DNA of 64,000 nt from Chelydra serpentina (GCA_037349315.1 JBAIAC010000054.1:3410001-3474000), one strand, 5' to 3'. Counted from the stretch's first letter, positions 31,999-44,765 are shown. The notes: generated by a model from the letters alone, not told the origin. A program made the numbers and translations.

Positions 31999-33100
31999 TT
32001 ATGCGGCACCGGAAGTAACAAGTGAAGCAACCTGGTACTCACTAGAGAGAGACCTTACACTAACCTAGGTGAATATTGGTGCGGCCTTTTACTGTTGCAC
32101 CTTGCACCCCTGCTGCGTGTGCTGCCCTTGTTCAGAGAATTGATCAAATCCACCATTTTACAGGTCTCTTAATCTGGATCCTTAAAATGTAGCATAATGC
32201 TGAAGTCCGCATCTATACTTGAATATCCCAGCAGAATACTGGCACCTGTTTTATCCTGCTGTGTGATCATCTATCATTAATGCCTGTGGCATGGGGATGG
32301 GTTACATTTTACTATATTACAGGACGTCAAGGGCTTTGCTGTACCAAGGGTAAACTTCCCAGACTATAAATCTCCAGCCCTGATGTTAAAGTTACTGGGG
32401 ATGATGCAGAAGATAGAGGAAAAGATTAAACGCTTGAATTCATGACATCTACAGTCGTTTTTCCATTCCAGCGCCTGACCACCAGCCTCTTGTCAAACTG
32501 TAATAACTGTGTGAAATATGCCTGTTCACTGATCTACCGGTACCGTGCACAGGGCAAGGAAGGGGAAATGGGGTCACTCTATAGCTGGCTCTTTAACATG
32601 TGAAATGTGTGGTGAAGAGCTAAATCTTGGCGATTGAAAGCACAAGTCTATTTCCAAGTGTGACACTGGCAGATCAGGTGCCAGCTCATGCCAACATCTC
32701 CATGTCTCAATTGATCGCTGACAAATGCATAGCTGGCGTCAGTCTGGCTCTCCTGTGTGTTAAGAGGTATTAGGATTATAAGAACGTGTTTAGTCTTTAC
32801 TGAATGCTTGTGAGTTGCTGCCGGCATTGATCTCACTTATAACATCAGTATCCCGTACTGTAGGGTAATATTTGAGTGGTTGTACTACGAGTCTCTGTGA
32901 CTGTGTAAATCACCAGACAGGAAAGAGAGGAATTAGTGTGAAGGGCTGATCTGCAACAGAAGGTCTTACATCCTTCCCAACAGAAAACGTCTGTCAACAC
33001 CAGATGGACTATTGCGGGACGTTAAAGAAGATAAAATAATTTGTTGTTCTGCTCTCCCCGCCCCTCATGAAGATGAGTCATGCAAGCAAATTCTTTTCAT
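31999..33100. other. No recognised feature
   Basis: AT-rich to moderate DNA, no ORF above 65 codons, no repeat identified. Confidence 0.4.
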
Positions 33101-33790
33101 CAGCTGAGCATGCAGCTCCGATCACAAGGCAGGAGGGGGACAAAAACTCCTAAACAGGAAGAACTGATTATCTCTGTGCTTCTTGGAATCTGGGGGCAAG
33201 GTTTCAATGCATAAGCAAGGGATTCCCAGCTGTTCAGCCTGGTTAGCCCTAAAGGACACATAGAGCTTGCGTATTATGGAAGCTTCTATTGCCTTTTGAA
33301 ACTTAAGATTTTAATTCATTTATGTGCACGTGTTTACCTGTTTTAACCTTGTAAATAACTCACTTGTTTCCTTTTCCTATTCGTAACTCTTTATGTAGTT
33401 TATTATAGGATTGGATACAAGCCTTGTCTTTGGTGTGAGATCAAAGGTGCAGTTGACCTGGAGTAAGTGACTGGTCCTTTGGGAGTAACGTGAATATTGC
33501 TTTGATTCTTGGTGTAAGGGACCATCTGTCACAAAGCAGGCTCGCCTGGGTGGTGCAACAGATCAGAGTGCCCAAGGAGATGTGACTCCAGGTTGAGGCT
33601 GTTACGGTGCATGAGGAGTTTACACTTGATAACTGGTTGGCGAAATCAAAGTATAAAACTCACAACCAGCATGGGATTTGTACTGATTTGTACCAGTACT
33701 GATTGTGTGCAATGGCTCTTCAAACAGGGTGGAAATCCACACGGGTCACACCCCAGAACTAGCTAGTGGAACATCCCAACAATTAAAGGA
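33101..33790 (+). repeat. LTR-like interspersed repeat
   Basis: ACCTTGTAAATAACTCACTT, then TATTATAGGATTGGATACAA, GCCTTGTCTTTGGTGTGAGA and TAAGGGACCATCTGTCACAA: a module order I associate with a turtle LTR, and related in style to 37340 and 46961. Boundaries are approximate; no internal coding region is present, so a solo LTR is likely. Confidence 0.45.
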
Positions 33791-35196
33791 GAGAGAGAGA
33801 GCTACAAACGGAGGCAAGCTAATATACTCTGCATTGAAAATGTGTGTTAGGGACCAAGAGAACTGGGGAGGGGCATGGGAGTAAGGGGGGACCAGAGAGA
33901 GGTGCGGGGGACAAGGTCTTTCCAGCCAGGCAACCGCAGATGACTGAAGTCACTAAGAAAAATTAGATTGCTTAAAAATTCGGAAAGCACAGCTGGCATG
34001 GCCAGATCCAGCCATGTGAGCTGCTAAGGTTCCTCTAGGGGGGCAGACTGAAGAGAAGGTAGATTAGCTAGATTAACACAAAGAATATTTTAGTACCGAG
34101 TGCAGGAGGTTAGATCCTCTGGGTCAAAAATAAATCACAGAAATGCGGCGGCTGATCTCTCAGGTCCTGGTAGAGCAGCCAGCCTTGGTACGTTACGGCA
34201 AAGACATTCAGGTGCAGACTTGGCAGCTTGCAGCGATCCCACCTGCAGGAACCAAACTTCACCTGGACCAGGGGGTCCAGCCTGGCCCCATTAAAGCCAA
34301 GGGGGAGATTTGCCATAGGCTCAACTGAGTCAGGCTTTTCCGCCCTCTTTAACCTCCAGCAAAAGGCATGTTGAGCATCATGTGGCCTGAAATATCCTGT
34401 TCCCAGATGAGTCAGACACAATCGAAATGGCCTTTTTGATAGACAGCACAAGAAGAAGCTCTGCATGCATTTCACATGACATACTAATGTTCTGTCAGCA
34501 TTTCACACGACATGTTAATGTTCTGTCAGCCCTCGGGGCAGGACTCAGTCGCCTGTGACTGCCTCAGCCACACCCGCATCAAACGTGTTAGCCTGTGTAG
34601 GTGTGACGTCCTCTCGGAGTGACAGGAAGACTGGCTGTATGAGTGATAAAGCCACAGTCAATCACCCACCCAGAGCTGCATCAATGGACAGTAGGTAGCA
34701 GAGATGATCACATGATTCATGCTGGGAAACACTCATTCTGAATGTGGCCCCTTTTCTGATCAGGGTCCAATTGGGAATGGGTGCTGCCATTCTTCCAATG
34801 TAGCCTTTCTTTGGGTTTGGTGAACAGACTGGCCAAAGAAGGTTCAAGCTGCGTGTGGGGTGAGAGTTCGTAAGCTGTGCACTCTGTGTGATCGGTCACC
34901 TCAATCCAACGGGATTGTTTCTGTTCCCTGATTAAGGCCCCGCTGCAGCAAAGTACTTAAGCACTGACGTCAATGGGACATAACCAGGCGCTTTATTGAA
35001 GTCGGATCTGAATGACTTCGCTTTTTAAACTGGAGAATAAAAAATAGTGAAAAAAAACCCTCCCCCAACATGGAATTCCAGGTCTGAATTTTGAAATGAA
35101 TCCTTCATGATGAAGTTCACGAAACGTCCAGGATGCAGGAACATCTTCACTGAGACGTGGCAATCATGTGAATGATGATGAGTGACAACTAATATG
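33791..35196. other. Unassigned DNA
   Basis: No domain in any frame (longest: minus 34475-34110, 121 codons). About 34935-34990 (GCAGCAAAGTACTTAAGCAC, then GACGTCAATGGGAC) is an old dispersed repeat scrap. Confidence 0.4.
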
Positions 35197-35471
35197 CAGT
35201 ATTGCCAACCCCAGGTTTTCACAAATCATGAGACTGGATTAAAAACATAATGAGCTTTTAAAAAATACATTTTGAGTTGTGAGCCTTTAACGTACACTTA
35301 GTTCTTTGGATTTTTAGCTTTTCGCTGCAGTTGTGAGTGCTAGAAACGTACTTTTTTAAAAACGAGAACTGAGATTCTTGTGCAATCTTTTGAGTCCAAG
35401 TAATGGGGCTTTAAGAAAACCCCCAGACATCATGAGACTCGTGATAACATCAGGAGAGTTGACAATGCTGC
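35197..35471. mobile_element. Small TIR element, about 275 bp
   Basis: Left end CAGTATTGCCAAC and right end GTTGACAATGCTG are imperfect inverted repeats. The interior has ATCATGAGACTGGATTAAAA and, inverted, CATCATGAGACTCGTGATAA. CAG...CTG ends suggest hAT-type, but I could not confirm a target duplication. Confidence 0.5.
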
Positions 35472-36235
35472 ATATGACCTCACAGACAAAAGCAAACTGA
35501 CTCCGTGCTTTTATTCATGAATAAATGCGCACATCTTTATTTCCACTTTTCGCTACGCAATCCACAAGAGAAGGCAGAGCTAGTGGCATACTTTGCTTAG
35601 AGTATTATTAATAAAATAGTTAATATTACAATATTTCATTATCCAATTAGTCCCTCTATTATTCTCCCCCTTTAAATTTGAATAATGAATTCAATGAATT
35701 TTGCAAGCATTTTCTAATAAATGTCTCATGCATATTTTCACACTGTATTAATGTCCTCCTATCTCTAATTGTCATAAGATTGTGATCTAATATGACACGG
35801 GAGTGCTCTGGGGAGGCAGGGAGTCTGACAGCATGAGGCCAAACACAAGTGCCTGGGGTTTTGTCTTTCAGCATTCTCCACACTGACATTACCGGACATA
35901 GCTGTGCGCTGTTGCTTCCCATTTAGGTTTATTCCTCTTACACAGTCTCTCACTGCACTAAGCATGCCCTGCGAAAAACATGGCAGGAAAAGATTTCTCA
36001 CACAGAGCAGGTCTTAGTTCGCTTTGGGATCAAAGGCACAGGGGGAGGTGATTCGCCTGCACCCTGTGGCATGGAACACAGCAAGCCCGAGGGAAATGGA
36101 GAACAAAGGCCCAGTGTGCTGCAGAAAAGCAGCCCAGTGCACACCTGACCCACACCCTCCCACTTTTCCAGGGTCCTCCGCTCTACCACTGCTCAGTGGG
36201 GGCCCCATGTGTCTGGTGGGGATGTATCCAAGCAT
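35472..36235. other. No recognised feature
   Basis: AT-rich, then mixed sequence. Short frames only. Confidence 0.4.
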
Positions 36236-37190
36236 AGAATCATAGACGATTAGGATTGGAAGAGACCTCAGGAGGTCACCTAGTCCAACCCCCTGCTCAA
36301 AGCAGGACCAACCCTAACTAAATTAGGGGGGAGGGATAGCTCATTGGCCTGCTAACCCCAGGGTTGTGAGTTCAATCCTTGAGGGGGGCCATTTAGGGAT
36401 CTGGGGCAAAAATTGGGGATTGGTCCTGCTTTGAGCAGGGGGTTGGACTAGATGACCTCCGAAGGTCCCTTCCAACCCTGAGAGTCTATGATTCTATGAA
36501 ATCATCCCAGCCAGGGCATTGTCAAGCCTGACCTTAAAAACCTTAAAAACCTCTAAGGAAGGAGATTCCACCACCTCCCTAGGGAACCCATTCCAGTGCT
36601 TCACCACCCTACTAGTGAGATAGTTTTTCCTAATATCTAACCTAGACCTCTCCCACTGCAACTTGAGACCATTGTTCCTTCTTCTGTCACTTGCCACCAC
36701 TGAGAACAGCCGAGCTCCATCCTCTTTGGAACTACCCTTCAGGTAGTTGAAGGCTGCTATCAAATCCCTGCTCATTCTTCTCTTCTGCAGACTAAATAAG
36801 ACCAGTTCCCTCAGCCTCTCCTCTTAAATCATGTGCCCCAGCCCCCTCATCATGTTCATTGCCCTACACTGGACTCTTTCCAATTTATCCTTTCTGTAGT
36901 GGGGGGGCCCAAAACTGGATGCAATACTCCAGATATGGCCTCACCAGTACTGAACAGAGGGGAATAATCACTTCCCTCAATCTGCTGGCAATGCTCCTAC
37001 TAATACAGCCCAATGTGCAGTTAGCGTTCTTGGCAACAAGGGCACACTGCTGACTCATATCCAGCGCCTCGTCCCCTGTTATCCCCAGGTCCTTTTCTGC
37101 AGAACTGCTGCTTAGCCAGTCGGTCCCCAGCCTGTAGCAGTGCATGGGATTCTTGCACTTGTCCTTGTTGAACCTCATCAGCTGCAGAAA
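36236..37190 (-). mobile_element. CR1 LINE, RT C-terminus to 3' end, split by a SINE
   Basis: In reverse it runs from the CR1 segment encoding MRFNKDKCK (37178) through [45 protein letters not shown] and [20 protein letters not shown] to the 3' UTR and TCATAGAATC-type end. Frameshifts separate the blocks. A plus-strand SINE sits at 36326-36498 within the 3' UTR. Confidence 0.9.
36326..36498 (+). repeat. tRNA-derived SINE inserted in CR1
   Basis: Head GGGAGGGATAGCTCATTGGC, B box in GGTTGTGAGTTCAATCC, body GGGATCTGGGGCAAAAATTG, CR1 tail GGTCCCTTCCAACCCTGAGA and TCTATGATTCTATGA. The A-box region lost a few bases relative to 44577. It lies between AAATTA and AAATCA in the opposite-strand CR1. 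Confidence 0.9.
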
Positions 37191-37339
37191 AGAAGCAGAT
37201 AGGCTCAGGTGTGCAGGAAATGTGTACCTGCCTGCTACTGTGAGGGGATGGGCATGTTAGGGAGCTGCCACACTGGATTGCACAAGGGAGGCAGCTTCTG
37301 GCACAGCAGCTAAGCAGGGTCCGCTGCACAGACTGCATT

Positions 37340-38215
37340 CAGTGGAAGGCATCATTTGAAAACTCATAAGCTGCTGAATACTATTATCCTACTGAAATGT
37401 GTATCACAACTCTGCCTGTAAAATTACGAGACTTTGCTATGTGATTGTTACTGAAATATGTTGTAAGTCTGGGTAACACCCACAAACCAGTTTTCAGAGA
37501 CAAGACACACAGGCAACCCCAGACAGGTATCAACAAAGTCAAGTGGGCTGTCACTTACTTAAGCAGCCATTCTTCAGCAACGGGAAGGTGTAAACAAGAA
37601 ATTTATATTTAATCCCAGATACAGTTAGAATCTCCCGTACAAAGGGGACTGTTTGTCTACACCCCTGCGGGGGGTAATCCTCAAAGAGGGAAGGGTATAA
37701 AAATAAGAGGCTGTGACCTCCACATGACCCCTCTCTTCTTCTCCCATCTCTCTGCTCATGACATCAATGAATACCTGAAGAACATTAAACTTGGGGGGTG
37801 GGGCAGGGGGAACATGTCCCTGACTGGAAAGGAATCCAGCCTGTGAACTGTTACAGTTTATGGTGAGAGAGATATTCATTCATTCAGTTAGGTGTTAACT
37901 TGCAGTGTTACCTTTTTATTTCTTTTGTAACCAATTCTGCCTTTTATGCCTTATCTCTTGTAATCACTTAAAATCTCTCTTGCTCTAGTTAATAAACATG
38001 TTTTATTGTTTTACCTAAGCCAGTTTGTATTTCGACCGAAGTGTTTGGGAATCTCTACTTAGGTCACCATGGCTGGTGCATAATCATTACCCAGTGTTGG
38101 AATGACGAGCTATCTATGAGCTTGTACTGTCCAGGGGGTTATTGAGCAATACAAGATGCACATTTATGGGGAGAAAGGCTGGGACTGGGGCTATGTGGGT
38201 GTCACCATGTATACA
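37340..38215 (+). repeat. LTR-like interspersed repeat
   Basis: Contains TTTTGTAACCAATTCTGCCT, TAATCACTTAAAATCTCTCT, AGTTAATAAACATG (poly(A)-like), TTTACCTAAGCCAGTTTGTA and GGTTATTGAGCAATACAAGA. The same order recurs at 46961-47828. No internal coding region; probable solo LTR. Boundaries uncertain. Confidence 0.5.
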
Positions 38216-39257
38216 TAGCTGGGCATAGCATTCGTGTATTCAGCTGGGGGTGATTTCACATGCTAGTGGCTGTGTGCGCGTAGAGCCTGGAGCAGAAGCT
38301 GTTCCCCAGCAAAGCGGTGTAACAGCATCCCAGGCTGAAGAGCTAAGGGGACACAGCAGTCCAGCAGTTTTGACTGCATCCTGGGGAATATCACACCTTA
38401 TACACTATAGTCTGCATGGCAGGAGTGAATGGGAGGCTGCACTGTCATTGCCAAGGAAACCAGAGACGGTTTGTGCTGTAGCTCCTGGACAGGACTCTCC
38501 GATGTGAAGCCCGGGATAGAGTTCTCTCTCTTCTCAGGAAGCCTGGGACAGGCTCTCGTCCCACTCAGAGCTACAGGGTAGAGCTGAAAAGACACAGAGA
38601 AGAGCTGGTAGCCAGGCCACTGAGCACTGCCAGTTAGAGAATCTTAGTTGCTTCATTGGTGTTCTCTTTTGAGAACTATGGGCCAGATTCATGCTGGCTG
38701 CATTACGCCAATTCAGCGATGATCTGCGGCTGCTTTGTGGCCCTATCTTGGCTATTTAATTGTCATACCTGGCCACAACATTTCTCCTTTCCATTCTGTT
38801 GCTCTCTTTCTAATTTCATCTCTGAGACAAAGTGACTGACTCAGGCATGTGGGACATTAAGCTCTTATTTTTGTAGCAAAGTGAACCTAATGTGCCATCT
38901 TCAGGCTGCCAAGAAAACTGCTACCAATGCAGATCGGAGTTAAAATGATTGTTCGCAGTGTTGCCTCTGCTGTTGTCACCACGTTGCACTTTCACACACA
39001 GGATTTCTTCCCTGTCCTTTTGTCCTTTTCTGCCCCTCTGGCAAATGGAATTATTTTATCTTTGCAAAAACGGAAAGTTGTCTATACGCAGTTGTTTTTG
39101 GCAAGACATCAGAAGCCACATTTTGTTGGTGGTGAATGAACTCTCTTCCTTGACATCTCTGAATCCACTGACCACAAAATAAACTGGGGCAGGTCCTCAG
39201 ATGGTGTAAATTGTCACAGCTCCATTCAGTGGAGCTGAGGATCTGCCCTATTCATAA
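38216..39257. other. No recognised feature
   Basis: Unassigned DNA with short frames. TGGGCCAGATTCATGCTGGC near 38680 is a common repeat scrap. Confidence 0.4.
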
Positions 39258-39431
39258 AATATCAGGGTTGGAAGGGACCTTAGGAAGTCATCTAGTCCAA
39301 CCCACTGGCTCAAAGCAGGACCAATCCCCAATTTTTTCCCCACATCTCTAAATGGACCCCACAAAGATTGAACTCACAACCCTGGGTTTAGCAGGCCAAT
39401 GCTCAAACCACTGAGCTAGCCCTCCCCCCCA
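39258..39431 (-). repeat. tRNA-derived SINE with CR1 tail, full length
   Basis: Reversed: head AGGGCTAGCTCAGTGGTTTG, B box GGTTGTGAGTTCAATC, then the CR1-like tail (GACTAGATGACTTCCTAAGG). First of two SINEs in the same orientation. Confidence 0.9.
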
Positions 39432-39445
39432 AAAAAATAAAAAAT

Positions 39446-39622
39446 AGAACTGGGAGAACTTGAAAGGTCATTGAGTCCAGTCCCCTGCCTTCAGTAGCGG
39501 GACCAAGTACTGTCCACTGACAGATTTTTGCCCCAGATCTCTAAACGGCCCTCTCAAGGATTGAACTCACAATCAGGGGTTTAGCAGGCCAATGCTCAAA
39601 TCACTGAGCTATCCCTCCCTCA
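39446..39622 (-). repeat. tRNA-derived SINE with CR1 tail, second adjacent copy
   Basis: Reversed: head AGGGATAGCTCAGTGATTTG, then AGCATTGGCCTGCTAAACCC, B box GTGAGTTCAATCC, AGATCTGGGGCAAAAATCTG and a diverged CR1 tail. It differs from its neighbour in the tail, so two subfamilies or two insertion times. Confidence 0.9.
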
Positions 39623-41060
39623 TGTTAGTCCCACTGTTATTCCCTTGTGTGAAACAAACAGTGATCTGAATGTCATGATGACAGAGAGATTTTCATTTGA
39701 AATTAAGTCTAAAAATCAACACCAAGATGGAAGAAAAATCAACACCAAGATGGAAGAAATGTGATAGTGCTGATATTCAACTGATGACATTGAAAACTTG
39801 GTTGCAAACTAAAGCTGGTCAAACTATTAGTTACAATTAATGTTCATTTCAAATTTAATCCCTGGCTTGTTTAGCAAACAACTTCCAAAATAATCCTGAT
39901 ATTCACCAAAAATGTACATCATTTGCAAATATTCAGATTCATGCAGATAATTTTCAGGCCAGGTGGTGTTTTGTGAACTCTGTTCTAACTGGTGGACTGG
40001 GCTTTGGACATGGTACTGTTTGTACTCTCTGATTGGATGGCTTAACTGTTTTCAAATAAGAGAATAATAGTGAATAATGAACTTCCTGGAGTGAATAATC
40101 ATCCAGACCCGAATTCTGGGAAACTTTTGGAATTGAGTAGTTTCACAAAAACTCAGCAGTTGCTGACATGCTAATTAATAGCAAATAGTGCAAGTCCACA
40201 AATAACACACAAGCAAACTTAAGGTTTTCACAAAAGTTAAAAGCATTTACCAACTAATTTCTTTTGTTATGAACCCAGCTCTGTTGCATACAATACTTTA
40301 CAGACACTGGCCTTTTGAAACAGGGCAGAAGTAACTCCATATTCAGAGTCTACTGGAATTAAAATGAAGTCTCAGAGTGTTGGCATCAAAGATGCTAAAA
40401 CTCAAGGAGCTGTATTTTTTTTCTTGGCTTCTGAATAAACTAGTGGTAAAATGAAGTGGTAAAAATAGCAAATTTTCCATGGCAAAAGCTAATAGCTACT
40501 ATTTTCTAAAATAACATATTAGCACTAACCACCTCAGCAGAAACAGATGTACTATATCAAACTATATCATAACAGAGTTCCCACCAACCCACACAGAGGG
40601 AGATTTTCCTATCCATACTGATAATGAAGTCCAAAAATAGAATCCAGAGCTAAACATCCAGAGGCCGCTCTAGACAGTTAAACAATCAGCAATGAAAAGC
40701 CAAGCTTGGCCGGACTGTACTGAAACCCCAGGAGAGGTCATTCCAGTGACCTCCTGAACAGTTAAAGTGAAGTACATCCATCATTCCTGCAGTTATGGAG
40801 GGTTGGCTCTCCCCTCCCATCAGGAACAACCCTGGCAAGGAGAAAGTCACTGTGTGCGATTTGGCTGACTTGCTGCCACATTGTGGCTTGTGGTGGCGGG
40901 AATAACTGCTTGGAGCCTAAGGATGGTTGGGGAAATCCAGTTTCCATCCAAGCACGCCTGTCTGCAAGGCAAGCTGGCTCCTCATCTTCCTCCATGAACT
41001 CGCCTGGCTGCCACTCTGGCCCTGCAGTAATACCTGGCTCTTCATCTTACCCACTTGCCC
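39623..41060. other. Unassigned AT-rich DNA with a short duplication
   Basis: A tandem duplication AAAAATCAACACCAAGATGG occurs at about 39711-39752. No gene or repeat family recognised. Confidence 0.4.
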
Positions 41061-41064
41061 CCAG

Positions 41065-41275
41065 TAGAGCTCAAAGCACTTCACAATCTTTAATGTATTT
41101 ATCCTCATAAAACTCCCATGAGCTAGGGCTGTCCTATTATCCCCACTGCACACAGGGGGAACTGAGTCACACAACACCTAAATGACCCACCCAAGGATTT
41201 TATGATATAGGAGGGAATAGAGCCAGGGTCTCTCAAGTCCTAGGCAAGGGCCCTAGCCACTAGACAATCCTTCCT
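41065..41275 (-). repeat. MIR/CORE-type SINE
   Basis: AAAGCACTTCACAATCTTTA, then TATTATCCCCACTGCACACA, GGGGGAACTGAGTCACACAA and CCTAGCCACTAGACAATCCT follow the order of a reversed MIR-like SINE from its 3' end to its tRNA head. Better preserved than the one at 30051. Confidence 0.7.
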
Positions 41276-42304
41276 TTCTCTGCGGTGCAAGCCAAAAGTC
41301 TGAATCATAATGGGCTTGCTCAGCGGGCCAGAGCTGGAGAGACAAATCCTCTGCTGGTGACAATTGGTGAAGCTCCATCAGCCCCATTTACACCAATTGA
41401 GAAACTGGCCCTAGTGGAGCAGAAGAAACATGGAGACACTGAGCATGTTATGCCCGGAGAGACCATGATTATGCATTAACACTAAAGTTTCACATGGTGG
41501 AGTGAAGGTTGCTGCCACACAGCTACTGCCCCTGCCTGTCCCAAACTGAACTTTAGAAAACCAGGGAATGCTCAAGTGAAGGCTTCCCACCTAATCACTC
41601 TGACCTCCCACCACCCAAATAGATCATTAGGTTTACAACCAATGACAAACCAGACACATATGGACCCCAGGAAATGGGGAGATAAGGTACTGCTACCAGA
41701 AAAAACAAAACACAAGCATGGGAAAAGCAGGTAACCCTTCCCACACATCACAGCCACATCACCTTAACTCTGCCCTGGTAGGGAGGGCAACATAACGGAC
41801 CCTTACTCCTTGTAACAACCTGCATGGACCTTGGAGGGAGTAGCACAGCTTGCAGGAGGGAAGAGTTTGGAGGAAGCACCAGGAAGTCCATCTGTGTACA
41901 CATGCCATTGCAGCACCTGGTTTTGTTCATGTTGTTACCCAGCATACGGTACATGAAACTCCCTGGGTTAAACAAGCCTGCCAATTTCTCTAGGCCACCC
42001 CCTACAACTTCAGTTCAACATTTCAATTCAAACAGCTGCGGGGACTCTTCTGATGCGCTGTGCAACCGCATTGATTGGCGAGCACCTGCTGCTGGGCTGC
42101 AGATGACACGCTTCACAAGAAGGCGGAGGGAGGAAAAGGTGCTGAGATCTCCCAGAGTGACCCCTTCAGAAAGGGAATCAAAGTGATACGATTGTGTGGC
42201 TACAGCACTTAGAAAAACCACCTCTAAGAGAAACTGTGCTGGAACCTCAACTCCGGAGCAGCTGCTGCCGCGCCATAACACTGAAGCTGGGAGGGGAGGG
42301 ATAC
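41276..42304. other. No recognised feature
   Basis: Frames up to 120 codons (plus 41824-42186) show no domain. Nothing assignable. Confidence 0.4.
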
Positions 42305-42312
42305 TATAGATC

Positions 42313-42751
42313 CAGGGTTGGTGTGCCCACTAAACAACCTTAGGCGGTCGCCTAGGGCGCCAAGATTTGGGGGGCGGCGGGTGGCTGCCTCCCGGCTCCC
42401 CGCTCAGCGCCTGAGTGGGGGGCAGCTGCGGTGAGCTGCCCCCCCCTTCCCACCCGCTCAGCGCCTGAGCAGGGAGCCGGGGCGCAGCCGTGGTGAGCCG
42501 CCCCCCGGCTCCCCGCTCAGCTCCTGCGGCCCGCGGGTGGGGGTGCTGAGCGCCTGTGGCTCGCGGGGGGGGGGGAGGCTGAGTGCCCGCAGGTGGGGGA
42601 GCTAGCTGGGGGGGGGAGGCATTGTGGGGGGCGGCTGAACTCCCATGGGCGGGGGAGCTGGCTGGGGGGAGCGGCATTGGGGGGGGGGGCGGCGCAGGGC
42701 TGGTGCAAGGAAGTTTTGCCTGGGGCGTGAAACTTCCTTGCACCAGCCCTG
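42313..42751 (-). mobile_element. Complete hAT-type non-autonomous element, 439 bp, exact TSD
   Basis: Left end CAGGGTTGGTGTGCCCAC, right end CTTGCACCAGCCCTG, flanked by exact TATAGATC copies (42305-42312 and 42752-42759). Inside the left end is CTTAGGCGGTCGCCTAGGGC; the right end is a perfect hairpin (arms 42695-42716 and 42730-42751, 13-nt loop). GC-rich interior; no transposase. Confidence 0.85.
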
Positions 42752-42759
42752 TATAGATC

Positions 42760-44576
42760 TGCTACCCACACCCTAGACCCATGGTTATAGTGGTATCCAG
42801 CTGCGACACTGATCAGTGGGTGATGTCCTGGGCACCTGCACCTAGCTCAAATCAACAGGCTTTGCGTGGGTGACTTTCGCAGCGCAGGAGTGCGGGAGAC
42901 GGAGAGCGGAGTATGGAAGATTTAGCCTGTGTCCAGAGAGGTGATCCTGCCAGTGAGAGGGTCAAAAGGGCAGAACTCGATTTAATAAACGATTCTTTCC
43001 AGAAACTGGCCTGGTTCTCCATGGGTCACACAACCGCTCATGGGGCCGGCATGCCCCAGGTGCTGCCAGTGAGTGACAGTACCTGTCCCTCTGGGTCCCC
43101 AGTGTGAGTCCTGCCCAGCTCAGCGGGGATCGAACATTGTTCCCATCTCATGGTCCCTCCAGGAGATGAGTTTGCTGAGTCCGGCTCCCATGTTGCAAAT
43201 GCCCCACCATGCTTTGCTCTAGCTTGTGAGCTCTGTGGGCAGGGACTGTCTCTTGCTCTGTTTGTAGAGCACGGCTGAGCTCTCTAGTGAGAGCTTCTGC
43301 AGTGGGGACCAAAATCTCTTGGCTTGCTGTCCCCAGGGAGAGTTGGCAGCGCTGCAATTGTCACAAACACTGGGGTGGGCAGAGCAGAAAACCCACGATT
43401 TGGGGGTCTGATTAGTTTTTTTGGTGAGCATTATATCACAAACATTGCACGTGGCTGAGAGCTGAGTCTGAGCTGTGCAGAGGGCGTTGCTAGCTTGCTT
43501 GTAGTGCCGTTCTTATCTTTATTATCAGGGTTGTCGTTACTGTGTTTGCTTAGACTGAGGGCTCCCAGCACCAGTCCCCAGCAGGCTGAGCCAAGGTAGA
43601 CGTCAGAAAAGTGGAGCGCAGCAGCAGAATCAGCCGGGACAGGGTTAATCTGAGGAAACATTTCATCTTTTCCACTTTCCCAGAAGCACCCGCACCCTCC
43701 CGCTGCTGCCGATTCGGCCGAGCAAAAAAAACAAACCTCCCGCGGTCGATTTGGCCGAGCAAAAAAAACCAACAACTCCTGCCAGAGTGGGGCCCCCTTG
43801 GGCACAGGGCCCAATTCTGGGGAATCGGTGGAATTGGCTTAAAGCTGTCCCCTGTCCATGGGGAACATGGCAAAACCTCCAGTGTGTGAATGCAAGGTGG
43901 GGACTGAATTAACACGTATGTCTGTGCGCACCCCCTTTCCTGCACATGCCCACTAGTAGTTTTGCATGAACACACTTCAATGGTAGGACTCACAGTACGA
44001 GCCAGCACTGGGCTTTTAACAGCTTACCAAAGAATGTCAATACTTCAGCAGCTCAGCTTCCCGGAAGAGATGGCTTACGGGAATTCCAGGAGAGAAGCGC
44101 CTTGGGAATCCCCTGGCTACAGCTGGGTGGGAATTTTCCATCCAAATGATTTTTGGATGGAAAGAGCAATTTCCACAAAGTTCAAATGGCCCTATTTTCC
44201 TGTTTTCTGTCAGGAAAATCTAAATGAGGTCCAGCACGCGCCCCTTCACCCAAAGCCTGTTATCTGAGCCTCCGCATTCTCCCCATCCTTTCCTTGTTCC
44301 CCACCATGAGATACAAGAGATGCCCGCCCTCTGCAGCACGCCATGCCTGCTGGGGGCCCAGGCAGGGATGCGGAGAATGTGGCGGTTCGGATAATAGAGC
44401 AGAGACCCTTGGCCAGGACTGCAGGGAGGAAGAAGAGGACGAGCTCCTGGCTGCGGAAGAGGACAGCCTGCTGCTGAATAGCTCCTGAGGCACTGCAGGG
44501 AGCCCTCTGCCGCCCTGCTGTCATGGAGGAGGGGTGAGCAGGGCAGAGCAGACACCCCCAGCCAGGGCAGCAAGGA
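42760..44576. other. Unassigned DNA
   Basis: No gene recognised. Direct duplication of GGCCGAGCAAAAAAAAC at about 43718 and 43754. CR1/MIR-like scrap GGCAGGGACTGTCTCTTGCT near 43239. About 44260-44405 holds a weak inverted repeat (CTGAGCCTCCGCATTCTCC against GGAGAATGTGGCGGTTCGG), possibly an old pogo-like MITE. Confidence 0.4.
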
Positions 44577-44765
44577 GGAGGGTAGGGATAGCTCAGTGGT
44601 TTGAGCATTGGCCTGCTAAACCCAGGGTTGTGAGTTCAATCCTTGAGAGGGCCATTTGGGGATCTGGGGCAAAAATTGGGGCATTGGTCCTGCTTTGAGC
44701 AGGGGGTTGGACTAAATGACCTACTAAGGTCCCTTCCAACCCTGATATTCTATGAGTCTATGAGG
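44577..44765 (+). repeat. tRNA-derived SINE with CR1 tail, full length
   Basis: The best copy here. A-box region TAGCTCAGTGGTTTGAGC, B box GGTTGTGAGTTCAATCC, body GGGGATCTGGGGCAAAAATT, CR1-type tail GGACTAAATGACCTACTAAG, end TTCTATGAGTCTATGA. It is about 189 bp and is transcribed by RNA polymerase III from internal boxes in known relatives. Confidence 0.95.

Noticed and set aside
42330..42771. Pro-rich minus-strand frames of 84-137 codons
   Set aside because: They lie in the GC-rich interior of the hAT-type element at 42313-42751.
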